From Tahibacter soli (GTDB lineage Bacteria; Pseudomonadota; Gammaproteobacteria; Xanthomonadales; Rhodanobacteraceae): a DNA stretch of 64,000 nucleotides. The stretch covers positions 310,001-374,000 of the forward strand of contig NZ_JAOVZO020000018.1 in the NCBI RefSeq assembly GCF_025717065.2, written 5' to 3'. Made by a program: the position numbers and the translations under genes. The notes under the pieces are model-generated. The model was given only the letters and a program-made list of their open reading frames with translations, was not told the DNA's origin and searched no databases. Positions 44,369 to 56,000 of this stretch are shown piece by piece (within the stretch, counting starts at the first letter, position 1; every line of letters begins with the position of its first letter).

Positions 44369-45777
44369 ACCGCTTCGAACCGCAGCACGAACAACGCGCC
44401 GCCCAGCGTCTCGGATTTGCGCACGCTCATCGTGCCGCGATAGCCCTTGACGATGTCCTGCACGATCGCAAGGCCGATGCCGTGGCCCTGCACGCGTTCG
44501 TCGCCGCGCACGCCGCGACGCAGCACATGTTCCACTTTTTCTTGCGGAATGCCGGGGCCGTCGTCCTCGACGCGCAGCTCCACGCCCGCGCGGCGCATGC
44601 GCGGCGCCTTGAGCACGTGCGCGGTGAACAGCACGCGCCGATCGGCCCACTTGAACGCGTTTTCGAGCAGGTTGCCGAGGAGTTCCATGAGGTCGCCGCG
44701 CGCGCCGAAGAAGCGTGCGTCCGAGTCGATCTCGAACTCGCACAGGATGCGCTTGCTCGCGTAGACCTTTTCCAGGCTCGTGACGATGCCCTCGGCCGCG
44801 ACGTCGAGCGCGAGCGGCGTGGAGAACACCTGATGCCGCGACGCCGTCGCGCGCGACAGCTGGTACGCGACGATGTCATGCATGCGCTGCGTCTGGCTTG
44901 CGACGGTCTGGCGCAGGCTGTCCTCGTCGCCGGCGCTGTCGAGTTCGCTGCGCATCACCGCAAGCGGCGTTTTCAGACTGTGCGCGAGGTCGGACATCGT
45001 GTTGCGATAGCGCGCCAGCTGCTCGCTGCCGAATTCGATCAGTTCGTTCAAGCTCGCCGTGAGGCGGTCGAGTTCCGGCGGATACGCGCCGGACAGGCGC
45101 TCGGCGTCGCCGTTCATCACGCTGTCGACGTCGCGCACGACGCGCCGCAGCGGCGACAGACCCCATCGCAAAAGTGCAATCTGCAGCAAAAGCAAAACCA
45201 CCGCGAGCGCGCCGAGCCAGCGCGCGAGCGTGCGGCGGAACGCGGCGACCTGGCGATGGAACTGCTGTTCGCTTTCGGCCACGTACAACGTCAGCGCGGT
45301 CGGCTTGCGCTCGTCGACTTCCCACGACACGCCCTGGCTCAGCACGAACATGCGTCCGACCGCCGTTTCGACCGGCCCTTCGAAGCGCGTTTCGCCGACC
45401 GGCAGCTGCGCGACGAACGGCAGGTCGCGACCGAGCGACGACGGCGATTCCCAGCGCAGCGCGCCGTCGGCGCCGCCGAGGATCACCGCGTACAGGCCCG
45501 AGCCGGGTCGGTTGAATTCGGGATCGGGCAGCGTTTCGGGCGGCAGGAGCTTCGTGCCGCGCGGCACGTCGGAACCGGCGAGGTACGCGTAGATGTAGCT
45601 CTGCAGGCGATCGCGCAGCGCCGCGACCGTGGCTTCGTAATACGCGCGATCGAGCGCGAAACCGGTGACGCCGAGAAACGCCGCGAGCGCGGCGCCGGCG
45701 GCGAGCGTCGAACGCGCCTGCAGCGACAGCGGCCGGCGCGCCGCCATCGACGCCTTCATCGACTTGACCGATCTCAT
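44365..45777 (-). CDS. phoQ: PhoQ-like sensor histidine kinase
   Basis: 470 residues. Two transmembrane helices (about 22-44 and 188-208) flank a periplasmic PDC-like sensor. HAMP follows, then the PhoQ-type H-box MSDLAHSLKTPLAVMRS and an intact ATPase domain with N-box LLGNLLENAFKWA, DDGPGIP and GHGIGLAIVQDIV. PhoQ senses low Mg2+, acid or cationic peptides and phosphorylates PhoP. It lies 76 bp downstream of phoP on the same strand. Unlike the kinase at 4977, every catalytic box is present. Confidence 0.92.
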   Translation of the reverse strand: MRSVKSMKASMAARRPLSLQARSTLAAGAALAAFLGVTGFALDRAYYEATVAALRDRLQSYIYAYLAGSDVPRGTKLLPPETLPDPEFNRPGSGLYAVILGGADGALRWESPSSLGRDLPFVAQLPVGETRFEGPVETAVGRMFVLSQGVSWEVDERKPTALTLYVAESEQQFHRQVAAFRRTLARWLGALAVVLLLLQIALLRWGLSPLRRVVRDVDSVMNGDAERLSGAYPPELDRLTASLNELIEFGSEQLARYRNTMSDLAHSLKTPLAVMRSELDSAGDEDSLRQTVASQTQRMHDIVAYQLSRATASRHQVFSTPLALDVAAEGIVTSLEKVYASKRILCEFEIDSDARFFGARGDLMELLGNLLENAFKWADRRVLFTAHVLKAPRMRRAGVELRVEDDGPGIPQEKVEHVLRRGVRGDERVQGHGIGLAIVQDIVKGYRGTMSVRKSETLGGALFVLRFEAV

Positions 45778-45853
45778 CGGCGCACGCGCGCGCGCCGCGG
45801 CGCGCCGCGGGGGCGTTCAACGCGAACGGCGCGGCGCGCCGAAGGGTCTGGAT

Positions 45854-46570
45854 TCACTGGACCCCGGCTTCGTTTTCAGGGGTTTCGGCGTTGTCGGTGC
45901 GCGGAATCGCGAAGCGGTAGCCGCGACCGCGCACGGTTTCGATCGGCTTCAAGTTGCCTTCCGGATCGAGCTTGCGGCGCAGGCGGCCGATGAACACTTC
46001 GAGCACGTTCGAATCGCGGTCGAAATCCTGCTGGTAGATGTGCTCGGTGAGATCGGCCTTCGACACCAGTTCGCCGGCGTGCAGCATCAGGTATTCGATC
46101 ACCTTGTATTCGTAGCTCGTCAGATCCACGGGCTTGCCTTCCACGGTGATACTTTGCGCCGTCGTATCCAATACCACAGGGCCGCATTCGAGCACGGGCT
46201 TGGTCCAGCCGGTGGCGCGGCGCACGAGCGCGTTCAGGCGCGCGAGCAGTTCCTCGACGTGAAAGGGCTTGACGAGATAGTCGTCGGCGCCGGCTTTGAG
46301 GCCTTCCACCTTGTCCTGCCAGCTGGAACGCGCGGTCAGGATGATGATCGGGTAGCGCTGGCCGCCGTCGCGCAGCGCCTTGACCAGTTCCATGCCGGGA
46401 CGCTTCGGCAGGCCGAGATCGATCACCGCGACGTCGAACGGCATCTCGCGCCCGAGGTACAGGCCTTCGTCGCCGTCGGCGGCGCAGTCGACCGCATACC
46501 CTTCCCGCTTAAGGCGCGCAGCCAGCGTTTCGCGCAGCGGCGCTTCGTCTTCAACCAGCAGGACTCGCAT
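45854..46570 (-). CDS. phoP: PhoP-like response regulator
   Basis: 238 residues of OmpR/PhoB class. Receiver: LLVEDEAPLRETL, phospho-acceptor Asp in VAVIDLGLPKRPGMEL, ILTARSS and DYLVKPFHVEE. Winged helix: LTSYEYKVIEYLMLHAGELV and DSNVLEVFIGRLRRKLD, ending RGRGYRFAIPR. The start MRVLLVEDE at 46570 is preferred over an upstream in-frame ATG. The first 20 bp lie inside the upstream PepSY gene, so the two are translationally linked. It probably controls envelope and cation-stress genes. Confidence 0.93.
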   Translation of the reverse strand: MRVLLVEDEAPLRETLAARLKREGYAVDCAADGDEGLYLGREMPFDVAVIDLGLPKRPGMELVKALRDGGQRYPIIILTARSSWQDKVEGLKAGADDYLVKPFHVEELLARLNALVRRATGWTKPVLECGPVVLDTTAQSITVEGKPVDLTSYEYKVIEYLMLHAGELVSKADLTEHIYQQDFDRDSNVLEVFIGRLRRKLDPEGNLKPIETVRGRGYRFAIPRTDNAETPENEAGVQ

Positions 46571-46820
46571 TTCGGATCTCCTTTTCGTCTGCGGCAATCT
46601 TCAGCACCTGGACCTTTCCGTCGCGGGTGAGAAGCTTGATCCGGTAAAGTTTTTTCTTGCCGATGGTGACTTCCTCGGCCTTGAGCACTCGCCCCTGGAT
46701 CTCTTTCTGCACGCGTTCGACCACGTCTTCGAGACTAAGGTCCGCACGCGCCTGCCGTCCGAACGCCGCGAAGGCGATCAGACCGAGCGCCAGCACGGTC
46801 TTGGTCGGTCGAAAACTCAT
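46551..46820 (-). CDS. Small exported PepSY-type protein
   Basis: 89 residues: signal peptide (TVLALGLIAFAAFGRQARA) and a single PepSY-like domain (SLEDVVERVQKEIQGRVLKA, KKLYRIKLLTRDGKVQVLKI). PepSY domains bind or inhibit peptidases or act in signal sensing. The gene overlaps phoP by 20 bp and forms a PepSY-phoP-phoQ operon, an arrangement seen in Lysobacterales. It may modulate PhoQ in the periplasm (inference from position). Confidence 0.85.
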   Translation of the reverse strand: MSFRPTKTVLALGLIAFAAFGRQARADLSLEDVVERVQKEIQGRVLKAEEVTIGKKKLYRIKLLTRDGKVQVLKIAADEKEIRNASPAG

Positions 46821-46988
46821 GCGTTCAGTTTAGCGAGGGTGTCCGAGTCTCGATAGCACGGATTGAATTGCGCCTGAATCCGCCACGCCCGGCCACGGCT
46901 TTGCGTCGCGTCCGCTTCGGACGCGCCCTGGCTACCGGTTACCTGTAAAAAAAACGTTCACCGGATCGGGCCGGCCGCGCTTTCCGGC

Positions 46989-47898
46989 CTAGAAGATTTC
47001 GCCGACGCAACAGCGCAGGCTGCCGCCGGCCTTCTCGATTTCCGGCAGCGCCACCGCTTCGAGCGCAAAACCGGCGTCGGCGAGCACCGCGCGCTGCACG
47101 CCGGACAGCGACGCCGCGGCGCGCGCGCTCATCCAGACGCTGGAATCGGACAGCGCAATGCAATTGCCGGCGTAGTCGGCCTTCTGCGCCGGCGTGAGCG
47201 TGACGACGCGCGGCGCGTACGCCCGCGCGATCGCCGCGGCGGCGGCGGGATCGGCGAAACCGTCCGGCGCGATCACGAGCGCGCGGCCGGCCAGCACCGA
47301 CATCACGACGTTCGTGTGGTATTCGCCGGGCGCGAGATCGAAACAGTACGTCAGCGCGAGATCGAACGCGTCGTGCATCGCCGCGGCGCCCGCGGCGTCG
47401 CAGCGTTCGGAAAGACCGCAGTAGCCGATGCCGCGCGCGCGGTCGATCACGAGCGAACCGGTGAGTTCGGCCACGCCGTCGAGCGTCGACAGATCCACCT
47501 CGCGATAACGCAGCACGCCGCGGAAGAAGCCGCGGATGTCGTCGCGATCGGCCTCGCGCTGGCGCACCGCGTGGCGCATGCGGCCGACGATCGCGCGGCC
47601 CGGTGCCGTCGCGAACACGTTGTTCGGAAACACCGCGTCCGGGGTTTCGGGGTTGCCGGGAAACGTCACCGTCGGCAGCGCGGTGCCGACGCGCCGCGCG
47701 AGTTCCGCATGCTCGGCGAGCGCCGCGTTCGCATCGACCGACGACTGCATCGCCATGTAGCGGTTGTCCTGCGCCGATTCGTCGGCGAGACGAAACGCGA
47801 GCGGCGCGACGAGAAACGCGCCGCGTGCGGACGCGGGACGGTTCGGCGGCAGCGTTGCAAATGCGGCAAGAAATTCGGCGGCGGTGCGAACGATCACG

Positions 47899-47906
<8 letters not shown>
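46989..47906 (-). CDS. Arginine-deiminase-related / dimethylargininase-like hydrolase
   Basis: 305 residues of the guanidino-group modifying (amidinotransferase) fold. Visible elements are FPGNPETPDAVFPNNVFATA (substrate Asp), GSLVIDRARGIGYCGLSERC, the catalytic His in PGEYHTNVVMSVLAG, and the C-terminal nucleophile Cys in GGSLRCCVGEIF. It should hydrolyse arginine, dimethylarginine or a related compound to citrulline. It overlaps the upstream cyclase gene by 8 bp. The two adjacent cysteines make the nucleophile ambiguous from sequence alone. Confidence 0.85.
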
Positions 47907-50956
<3,050 letters not shown>

Positions 50957-50979
<23 letters not shown>

Positions 50980-51958
50980 GGGTCATATCCATCGCCGCGA
51001 GCAGCACGTCGACGCCGGCGTCGGCGCGATGCGAGCGTTCGCTCAGCACGCGCCGGAACGCGCGCGCGCCGGGCAGACCCTGGTACAGGCCGAGTATGTG
51101 CCGCGCGATGTGCTTGAACGCCGTGTCGCGCGTGCGCTCGGTTTCGATGTACGGAATCAGCGCGCGCAGCACCGCGTCGCGCGGCGGCGGCGCGACGCCG
51201 TACAGCGCCTCCTCGACGCGCGCGAGCACGTACGGATCGTGATACGCCGCGCGGCCGAGCATCACGCCGTCGACGTGGCGCAGATGTTCGACGACGGCGT
51301 CGACGGTGGTGATGCCGCCGTTGATGACGACGCAAAGATCCGGAAAATCCTTTTTCAACTGGTATACGCGCTCGTAGTTGAGCGGCGGCACCTCGCGATT
51401 CTCCTTCGGCGACAGGCCTTGCAGCCAGGCTTTGCGCGCGTGCACGACGAGCGTTTCGACGCCGGCGCCGATCATGCGTTCGGTGAAGTGCTGGAGGTCG
51501 GCGTAGTCGTCCTGGTCGTCGACGCCGATGCGACATTTGACGGTGACGGGCACCGCCACGGCGTCGCGCATCGCGCGGACGCAGTCGGCGACGAGCGCGG
51601 GCTCGCGCATCAGGCAGGCGCCGAAGCGGCCGGACTGCACGCGATCGGAAGGGCAGCCGACGTTGAGATTGATCTCGACGTAACCGGCGTCGGCGCCGTA
51701 ACGCGCGGCGCGGGCGAGTTCGGCGGGATCGGAACCGCCGAGCTGCAAGGCGAGCGGCTGTTCGAAATCGCAATGTTCGAGCAGATGCGTGCGATGACCG
51801 TGCGTCAACGCGGCCGACGTGACCATCTCGGTGTACAGCCGCGCGTGCGGCGACAGCAAGCGGTGGAAGTAGCGGCAGTGACGGTCGGTCCAGTCCATCA
51901 TCGGGGCGACGGAGAGGCGCCAGGGCTGTGGGCTGGGCGGGGTGTTGGGGCTGGGCAT
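50957..51958 (-). CDS. dusA: tRNA-dihydrouridine(20/20a) synthase
   Basis: 333 residues of the Dus family, reducing uridine to dihydrouridine in the tRNA D-loop with FMN and NADPH. FMN binding starts at SVAPMMDWTDRHCRYFHRLL, the catalytic Cys102 is in LNVGCPSDRVQSGRFGACLM, and VVINGGITT and VMLGRAAYHDP complete the barrel. The 5' end of dusA is a known integration target for genomic islands. Here a piece of codons 20-24 (51889-51901) recurs at 60815-60827, so the first 19 codons and promoter may come from the island. Confidence 0.95.
51889..51901. other. Candidate island attachment site inside dusA (attL)
   Basis: TCCAGTCCATCAT, in the stretch of dusA that encodes PMMDW, is repeated exactly and in the same orientation at 60815-60827, followed in both by a near-identical NGG. 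It marks one edge of the lower-GC accessory segment. Integration at this part of dusA is established for other islands; this case is an inference. Confidence 0.55.
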
Positions 51959-52143
51959 GCCCGTAGTTTAGTAGGTGGCGGGAGGGAGTGCTCGCGCCGG
52001 GCGGTTTGCCGAGCCTGTCGCTGCGACGTGGGTCAAGCGCTCTGCTGATGAGGGTCGGGGAATCTTCGATGGACGCGGACGCCGCGTCGGTGGGAAGTCC
52101 GTCGATCAGGCCCGTCGCGGACAAAGTCGACGAGTACCGGTCG

Positions 52144-52401
52144 TCAATGGAGCACGAGCCGCACGAATGCGACAAACAACACGGTGGCGAGGACTGCCAA
52201 CACGCCTAACTGCCAGCGGTTAAAAACGACCCGTCGGCTGACGGCAAGCCCGAGCATCGACAGGATGAAAGCGCATGCTGTCGCCGACAAACCCACATGC
52301 AGCCGTTCATGCAGGCCTGCAGCTACAGCCAGAAGTATCCCGCCGACGAACCCGACGACGGCGATGATCGTCATGCTGAAGATCAGGACGGCTCTCTGCA
52401 T
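52144..52401 (-). CDS. Small membrane protein, unknown
   Basis: 85 residues with three predicted transmembrane helices (AVLIFSMTIIAVVGFVGGIL, GLSATACAFILSMLGLAV, LGVLAVLATVLFVAFVRLVL) and short loops. No family recognised. It is the first gene on the island side of dusA and is divergent from the HipA-like operon. The coding evidence is the consistent hydrophobic pattern; it is otherwise unsupported. Confidence 0.5.
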   Translation of the reverse strand: MQRAVLIFSMTIIAVVGFVGGILLAVAAGLHERLHVGLSATACAFILSMLGLAVSRRVVFNRWQLGVLAVLATVLFVAFVRLVLH

Positions 52402-52603
52402 GGCGGACGGGCCTTTGAGACGGAAGGTGGTTTGGCGGGCGGCCTTCTATCGAGGCACGGCTGCAACGGTAGTTCACTTTCCTGTCGGACGTCGCCGAAG
52501 CCAGTTCGTCACGCCTGTTCACAAAGCACCATTGCGACAAGCCCAGCGAGTGCCGATCATTCGTCGATACCGAACTCGCGAGTCGATTGCCGGACAAGGA
52601 CGC

Positions 52604-53398
52604 ATGATCGAAACGGTCCACGCCGAACGCTTCGACCACCAGGCAGCTCACGGCAGAACCGAGCCGCTGTTTCTTTCGTGTCGGCGCGCGAGCGGCGAAT
52701 CGATCGATGTCGTGGCCAAGTTCACTTGGGCGCATTGCACACGCGGCGGACTGACACGCGAAGTCATCGCAAGCCTGTTGCTCCAGGATCTCGGCATTCC
52801 CGCAGCAACACCTCTGCTCGTCGAGTTCGACGATTTCCTCGCAGATTCGCTGCAACTGATCGGACAACCCCAACTTGCTGCGAGGGTTCGATCGTCAGTG
52901 ACACCTGCTTACGGATCGAAAGTACTTGGAACCGGATACGCGTTATGCACCGAGGATTCGGCAACCGGAAGCCTCGGTCGGCAGGCAGCCGACGCCTGGG
53001 CGTTCGATCAGCTGATCTTGAACCCTGATCGGCGGCCAACGAAACCGAATTGCCTGACGAATGGTATGCAGATTGCACTGATTGACCACGAACTTGCGTT
53101 GGATGTCGTCGGCATCGGCATCCTGGTTCCGGCCCCTTGGGCCACGCCTTTGACATTTTTGGGATCGGAGTCCGAACATGTCTTCGAACGAGCGATCAAG
53201 GGCCGGGGATTCGATCTTGGCGAGCTTGAGCAGCGGTGGCGAGGAATAGGCGAGGAACGCATTCGTGGCTACGCCGCTTGCGTGCCTGCCGCGTGGAACG
53301 ACGGTACGGAAACATTGAAGGAAATCGTGGAATACTTGGCGGCCCTGCAGATGAATCTTTCGGCAGCGTTCGATCGACTGAGGAAGGTGTTGTCATGA
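52604..53398 (+). CDS. HipA-like kinase (HipA_2 type)
   Basis: 264 residues. It lacks the N-terminal half of classical HipA but keeps the kinase core: VVAKFTWAHC with a candidate ATP Lys39, the catalytic loop FDQLILNPDRRPTKPNCL (Asp142, Asn149) and the metal-binding Asp161 in IALIDHELAL. Classical HipA phosphorylates glutamyl-tRNA synthetase. This short family often travels with DUF3037, and its target is not established. The ATG at 52604 is chosen with AAGGA upstream; preceding in-frame sequence is non-conserved. Its stop overlaps the next start (ATGA). Confidence 0.8.
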   Translation: MIETVHAERFDHQAAHGRTEPLFLSCRRASGESIDVVAKFTWAHCTRGGLTREVIASLLLQDLGIPAATPLLVEFDDFLADSLQLIGQPQLAARVRSSVTPAYGSKVLGTGYALCTEDSATGSLGRQAADAWAFDQLILNPDRRPTKPNCLTNGMQIALIDHELALDVVGIGILVPAPWATPLTFLGSESEHVFERAIKGRGFDLGELEQRWRGIGEERIRGYAACVPAAWNDGTETLKEIVEYLAALQMNLSAAFDRLRKVLS

Positions 53399-53916
53399 AC
53401 CATCGCATCGTCTACGCCTATGCCGTGCTGCGGTACCTGCATGACGTCGTCTCAGGCGAACGACTGAACGTCGGAGTTGTCGTGCTGTCCCCGACATCAG
53501 GCAAGCTCATCGCCCGATTCGCCCCCAATCTGGAACGCGTGGTCGGCGCATTCCCTTCGGCCAGTCATTCCGGGCTGAAGGCTGCGCTCGCGTCGATCGA
53601 ATCGAGGATCGACAGAGTGAATGCCACCGAAGGCATGACGCTGCCTGACCTCCTGGCTCGTGTGCTGCCGCCGGACGACAGCAGCTTCCAATGGTCCGAA
53701 CCGGGCTCCGGTGTAACGATCGACATCAACTCCGTGCTTGAGGAATTGCACGAGCGATTCGTGACACGCCACGCGCGCAGCTATACCGAACCGCTTGACG
53801 CTCTGCAAACGGGCGATCTTTATGCGGTCGCCCCGGGCTGGACCAACAAGACCCTCGCCTGCAACGACCTCGGCGACTGGCAAGAGATCGAAGCCGCTGC
53901 AGGCGGCGCGCCATGA
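53395..53916 (+). CDS. DUF3037 protein, partner of HipA-like kinase
   Basis: 173 residues, cytoplasmic. N-terminus YAYAVLRYLHDVVSGERLNV followed by GVVVLSPTSGKLIARFAPN is the DUF3037 signature; the C-terminal half is helical. The family is known mainly from its linkage to HipA_2 kinases and is a candidate antitoxin or regulator. A GAGGAAGG ribosome-binding site lies in the end of the kinase gene, and both ends of this gene overlap neighbours by 4 nt. Confidence 0.82.
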   Translation: MNHRIVYAYAVLRYLHDVVSGERLNVGVVVLSPTSGKLIARFAPNLERVVGAFPSASHSGLKAALASIESRIDRVNATEGMTLPDLLARVLPPDDSSFQWSEPGSGVTIDINSVLEELHERFVTRHARSYTEPLDALQTGDLYAVAPGWTNKTLACNDLGDWQEIEAAAGGAP

Positions 53917-54500
53917 CGCTCAATGCAAAGCTGGACAGGGCCGTCAAATGCCTGTTCATCGAGGATGTCGTGCTGAAGTCGATCGATGCACGGCTGAACG
54001 ACGACGTGCGTCCGGGCATCAACCTGTTTCCGAACGATCGCGTTTCGATCCAGATGCGCGGACCGACATGCGTCGCAATCGTACCGTACAAGCACGTCTC
54101 CGATGACAAGGAACGCGTCGTTTTCGAAGTGCAGATGGCATTGCGAATTCTCCGGGGCACTACCGAGACGCTTGCGGCTTTTACAAAAGACGAGATCGAT
54201 ACGTACGTCCTTGCGACGATCGAAACGTCGTTCTTTTGCTACTACGAGCAACGCACGCCCGACGATGCCCCCCTCGACGCAGAGTCTCTCGTCGAGTTCG
54301 GCGCGCATAACGTTACATTTCAGCTATGGCCGTACTGGCGAGAGGCGGTACACGCCGCATGCAGCCGTATGTGCTTGCCCCGTATCGTGCTGCCTACGTA
54401 TCGTCTGAAGAAATCTGCCGAGGCCCCATCACCGGCCTCGCCACCTGCCCAAGCACAATTGTCATTGACGCCTAACGACGCACCGCCCTCGTCGATTTGA
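53913..54500 (+). CDS. SecB-like chaperone family protein
   Basis: 195 residues. Features resembling SecB are VFEVQMALRILRGTTETLAA leading to a helix (TKDEIDTYVLATIET) and the signature-like C-terminal block LWPYWREAVHAACSRMCLPR followed by IVLP, comparable to the FPYARE...FPxLxLxP region of SecB. A Pro/Ala tail (about 165-195) follows. SecB-like chaperones in toxin-antitoxin-chaperone systems protect an antitoxin. Position inside the HipA/DUF3037 operon, with ATGA overlap, suggests a similar role, but the match is read by eye and is not certain. Confidence 0.55.
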   Translation: MTLNAKLDRAVKCLFIEDVVLKSIDARLNDDVRPGINLFPNDRVSIQMRGPTCVAIVPYKHVSDDKERVVFEVQMALRILRGTTETLAAFTKDEIDTYVLATIETSFFCYYEQRTPDDAPLDAESLVEFGAHNVTFQLWPYWREAVHAACSRMCLPRIVLPTYRLKKSAEAPSPASPPAQAQLSLTPNDAPPSSI

Positions 54501-54511
54501 CTCCGCGCAGC

Positions 54512-54763
54512 ATGGGTATCACTGCGAAGCTGCGTCAATCAGGTGACTCCCTCGTTCTTACGATTCCGAAGGCGATAGTCCGGTCCACAGGCCTCAAAGC
54601 CGGATCGATCGTCGAACTGGCGGTCGAGGGGCGTGCCCTGGCCGTTGCTCCCGTTCGGCGCAGCCTCGCTGATCGATTGGCGAACAGCCCGAAGTCACCA
54701 GCGGCATGGACGCGCGATGGCGAATGGCTCGGCGACACGGCGGCCGGGCGAGAACTGCTGTGA
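54512..54763 (+). CDS. AbrB/MazE-type antitoxin-like protein
   Basis: 83 residues from the ATG at 54512; a TTG at 54497 overlapping the previous stop (TTGA) would add five residues. The SpoVT/AbrB fold is clear: AKLRQSGDSLVLTIPKAIVR then GLKAGSIVELAVEGRALAVA. The C-terminal 30 residues (AAWTRDGEWLGDTAAGRELL) look like a toxin-binding tail. No toxin follows: the next frame gives only a short peptide before a stop. It may therefore be an orphan antitoxin or the DNA-binding regulator of the HipA operon. Confidence 0.78.
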   Translation: MGITAKLRQSGDSLVLTIPKAIVRSTGLKAGSIVELAVEGRALAVAPVRRSLADRLANSPKSPAAWTRDGEWLGDTAAGRELL

Positions 54764-54850
54764 TCGGAATGGAACGCCCATCTGCTGCACGACTCCCGCG
54801 CTGAAAGCGCTCGCCCTGCTCGCGCGGCACCTACCTTGCGGCTGATCACG

Positions 54851-55291
54851 TCAGGCCTTGACCGGCCAGATGGGATCGTCGTTGTCGTCGTAGCGGACAC
54901 CGAAGTTGATGCAGGAAAGCTCACCGAGCTGGAACTGCAACTCTACCCAGGAGTCCCGGAAAGTCAGCGACTCAAAGTGGTTGTAGTCATCCAGCTCGGG
55001 TGCCTCGCCCAAGGAGCGGGTGAGCAGCGCCACGAGCTCGTCCCGGGGCATCAGCCATGGGGATCTCCCCAATAGGATCGAATCCCGGTTGTGCACTTCC
55101 ATCCAGCCGAGTCGATTGTCGTTGCCCGACTCAGACTTGAGAACGAGCTTGAGCGCGAAGTACTGAACCTCTCGGCAGTCCGAGGCCGTCAGATAGCTCT
55201 TGTTCGGGAATCCGAGTTGCTCGAACACCTCGGACTTGGTCATACCGAAGTGCAGCATGTCCAGGCCGGTACCCGGGATGATTTCGATCAA
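54851..55291 (-). CDS. Hypothetical protein, possible immunity-type
   Basis: 146 residues, acidic, without signal peptide or membrane helix. N-terminal half IPGTGLDMLHFGMTKSEVFE and C-terminal ESLTFRDSWVELQFQLGELS suggest a compact alpha/beta protein of the size and style of small immunity proteins. I do not recognise the family. It is transcribed against the HipA-like operon, ending 87 bp after the MazE-like gene. Confidence 0.6.
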   Translation of the reverse strand: MIEIIPGTGLDMLHFGMTKSEVFEQLGFPNKSYLTASDCREVQYFALKLVLKSESGNDNRLGWMEVHNRDSILLGRSPWLMPRDELVALLTRSLGEAPELDDYNHFESLTFRDSWVELQFQLGELSCINFGVRYDDNDDPIWPVKA

Positions 55292-55567
55292 GGCAGAACT
55301 TCACTCATACCCCGGCGGGGCGGGACGGCGTCAGTATGGCTTGGGTTTCCGGAGCTTTCCTAGCCGGCGCTGCGCCTTTCTCTGATGCTCTCCGCGGCAG
55401 GGATCTTCCATACACCGGGCACAGCCGGGAAGCCTGTTGCGACGCAGCCTGCCTCGCCGCCCCGCACTTCAGGCGAACCGAGACGGCTGACGAACTTTGG
55501 GTGTCCAAGATTCCGCACGCGAAGGTGATCCTACGTCACACGCGCTCAACGGAGCTAATGTATACGA
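55292..55567. other. Intergenic region with REP-like inverted copy
   Basis: No credible gene. CTTTGGGTGTCC at 55495-55506 is an inverted copy, with one mismatch, of the repeat unit at 56010-56020. The two copies bracket the prtN-like gene. Confidence 0.45.
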
Positions 55568-55822
55568 ATGAACACTTTGCTGATGCTTATGGCGGAGTAC
55601 GGGACTGGCCAGATCCCTCTATCCAAATGCGCCCACCTTTTTGGCCTAAGCACAGACGAGGCAGCGAAACGCGCTGGGAGACAATCTCTACCGGTACCGA
55701 CGTTCCGAGCCGGAACACAAAAGTCGCCGTGGATGATCGATGCTGCACGACTTGCGACGTATCTCGATAGGCAAAAAGAAAGGGCAGAGTCCGACTGGGC
55801 GAAGCTAAATTGCCAGAGATAG
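55568..55822 (+). CDS. prtN: PrtN-like pyocin activator
   Basis: 84 residues matching the pyocin activator family: NTLLMLMAEYGTGQIPLSKC, FGLSTDEAAKRAGRQSLPVP, FRAGTQKSPWMIDAARLATY, then a basic C-terminus. In Pseudomonas aeruginosa PrtN, released by RecA cleavage of PrtR, activates pyocin genes through P-boxes. Similar small proteins also occur as prophage and island regulators. No pyocin, PrtR or phage structural gene is in the window, so this one stands alone between inverted REP-like copies. Confidence 0.75.
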   Translation: MNTLLMLMAEYGTGQIPLSKCAHLFGLSTDEAAKRAGRQSLPVPTFRAGTQKSPWMIDAARLATYLDRQKERAESDWAKLNCQR

Positions 55823-55856
55823 CTTCAACAACTACACCAGGAACTGATTGCAGACC

Positions 55857-56000
55857 TCAACTAGCTGGGCTTGCTTTTCTACTGGTTTCGAAATTTCTTA
55901 AATCTTCTTTTATTTCAGCAAGGGTCAATCCGCGCTTGTGGAAAGGCGCTGTCTCACTGCTTTCGCCGAAGATGCCGAGTTTGGCAGCAAAGTCGACGTG
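55857..56000 (-). pseudogene. Small gene fragment abutting REP-like repeat
   Basis: On the minus strand the frame ending at 55857 reads VDFAAKLGIFGESSETAPFH, then KRGLTLAEIKEDLRNFE, a protein-like composition. Immediately upstream the frame runs into the direct repeats at 56000-56053, and no start codon is available at the junction. It looks like a small gene whose 5' end was replaced by the repeat. Evidence is compositional only. Confidence 0.35.

Noticed and set aside
52184-52603. N-terminal extension of the HipA-like kinase
   Set aside because: The extra residues are not HipA-like and lie opposite the small membrane protein gene; the ATG at 52604 has the better ribosome-binding site.
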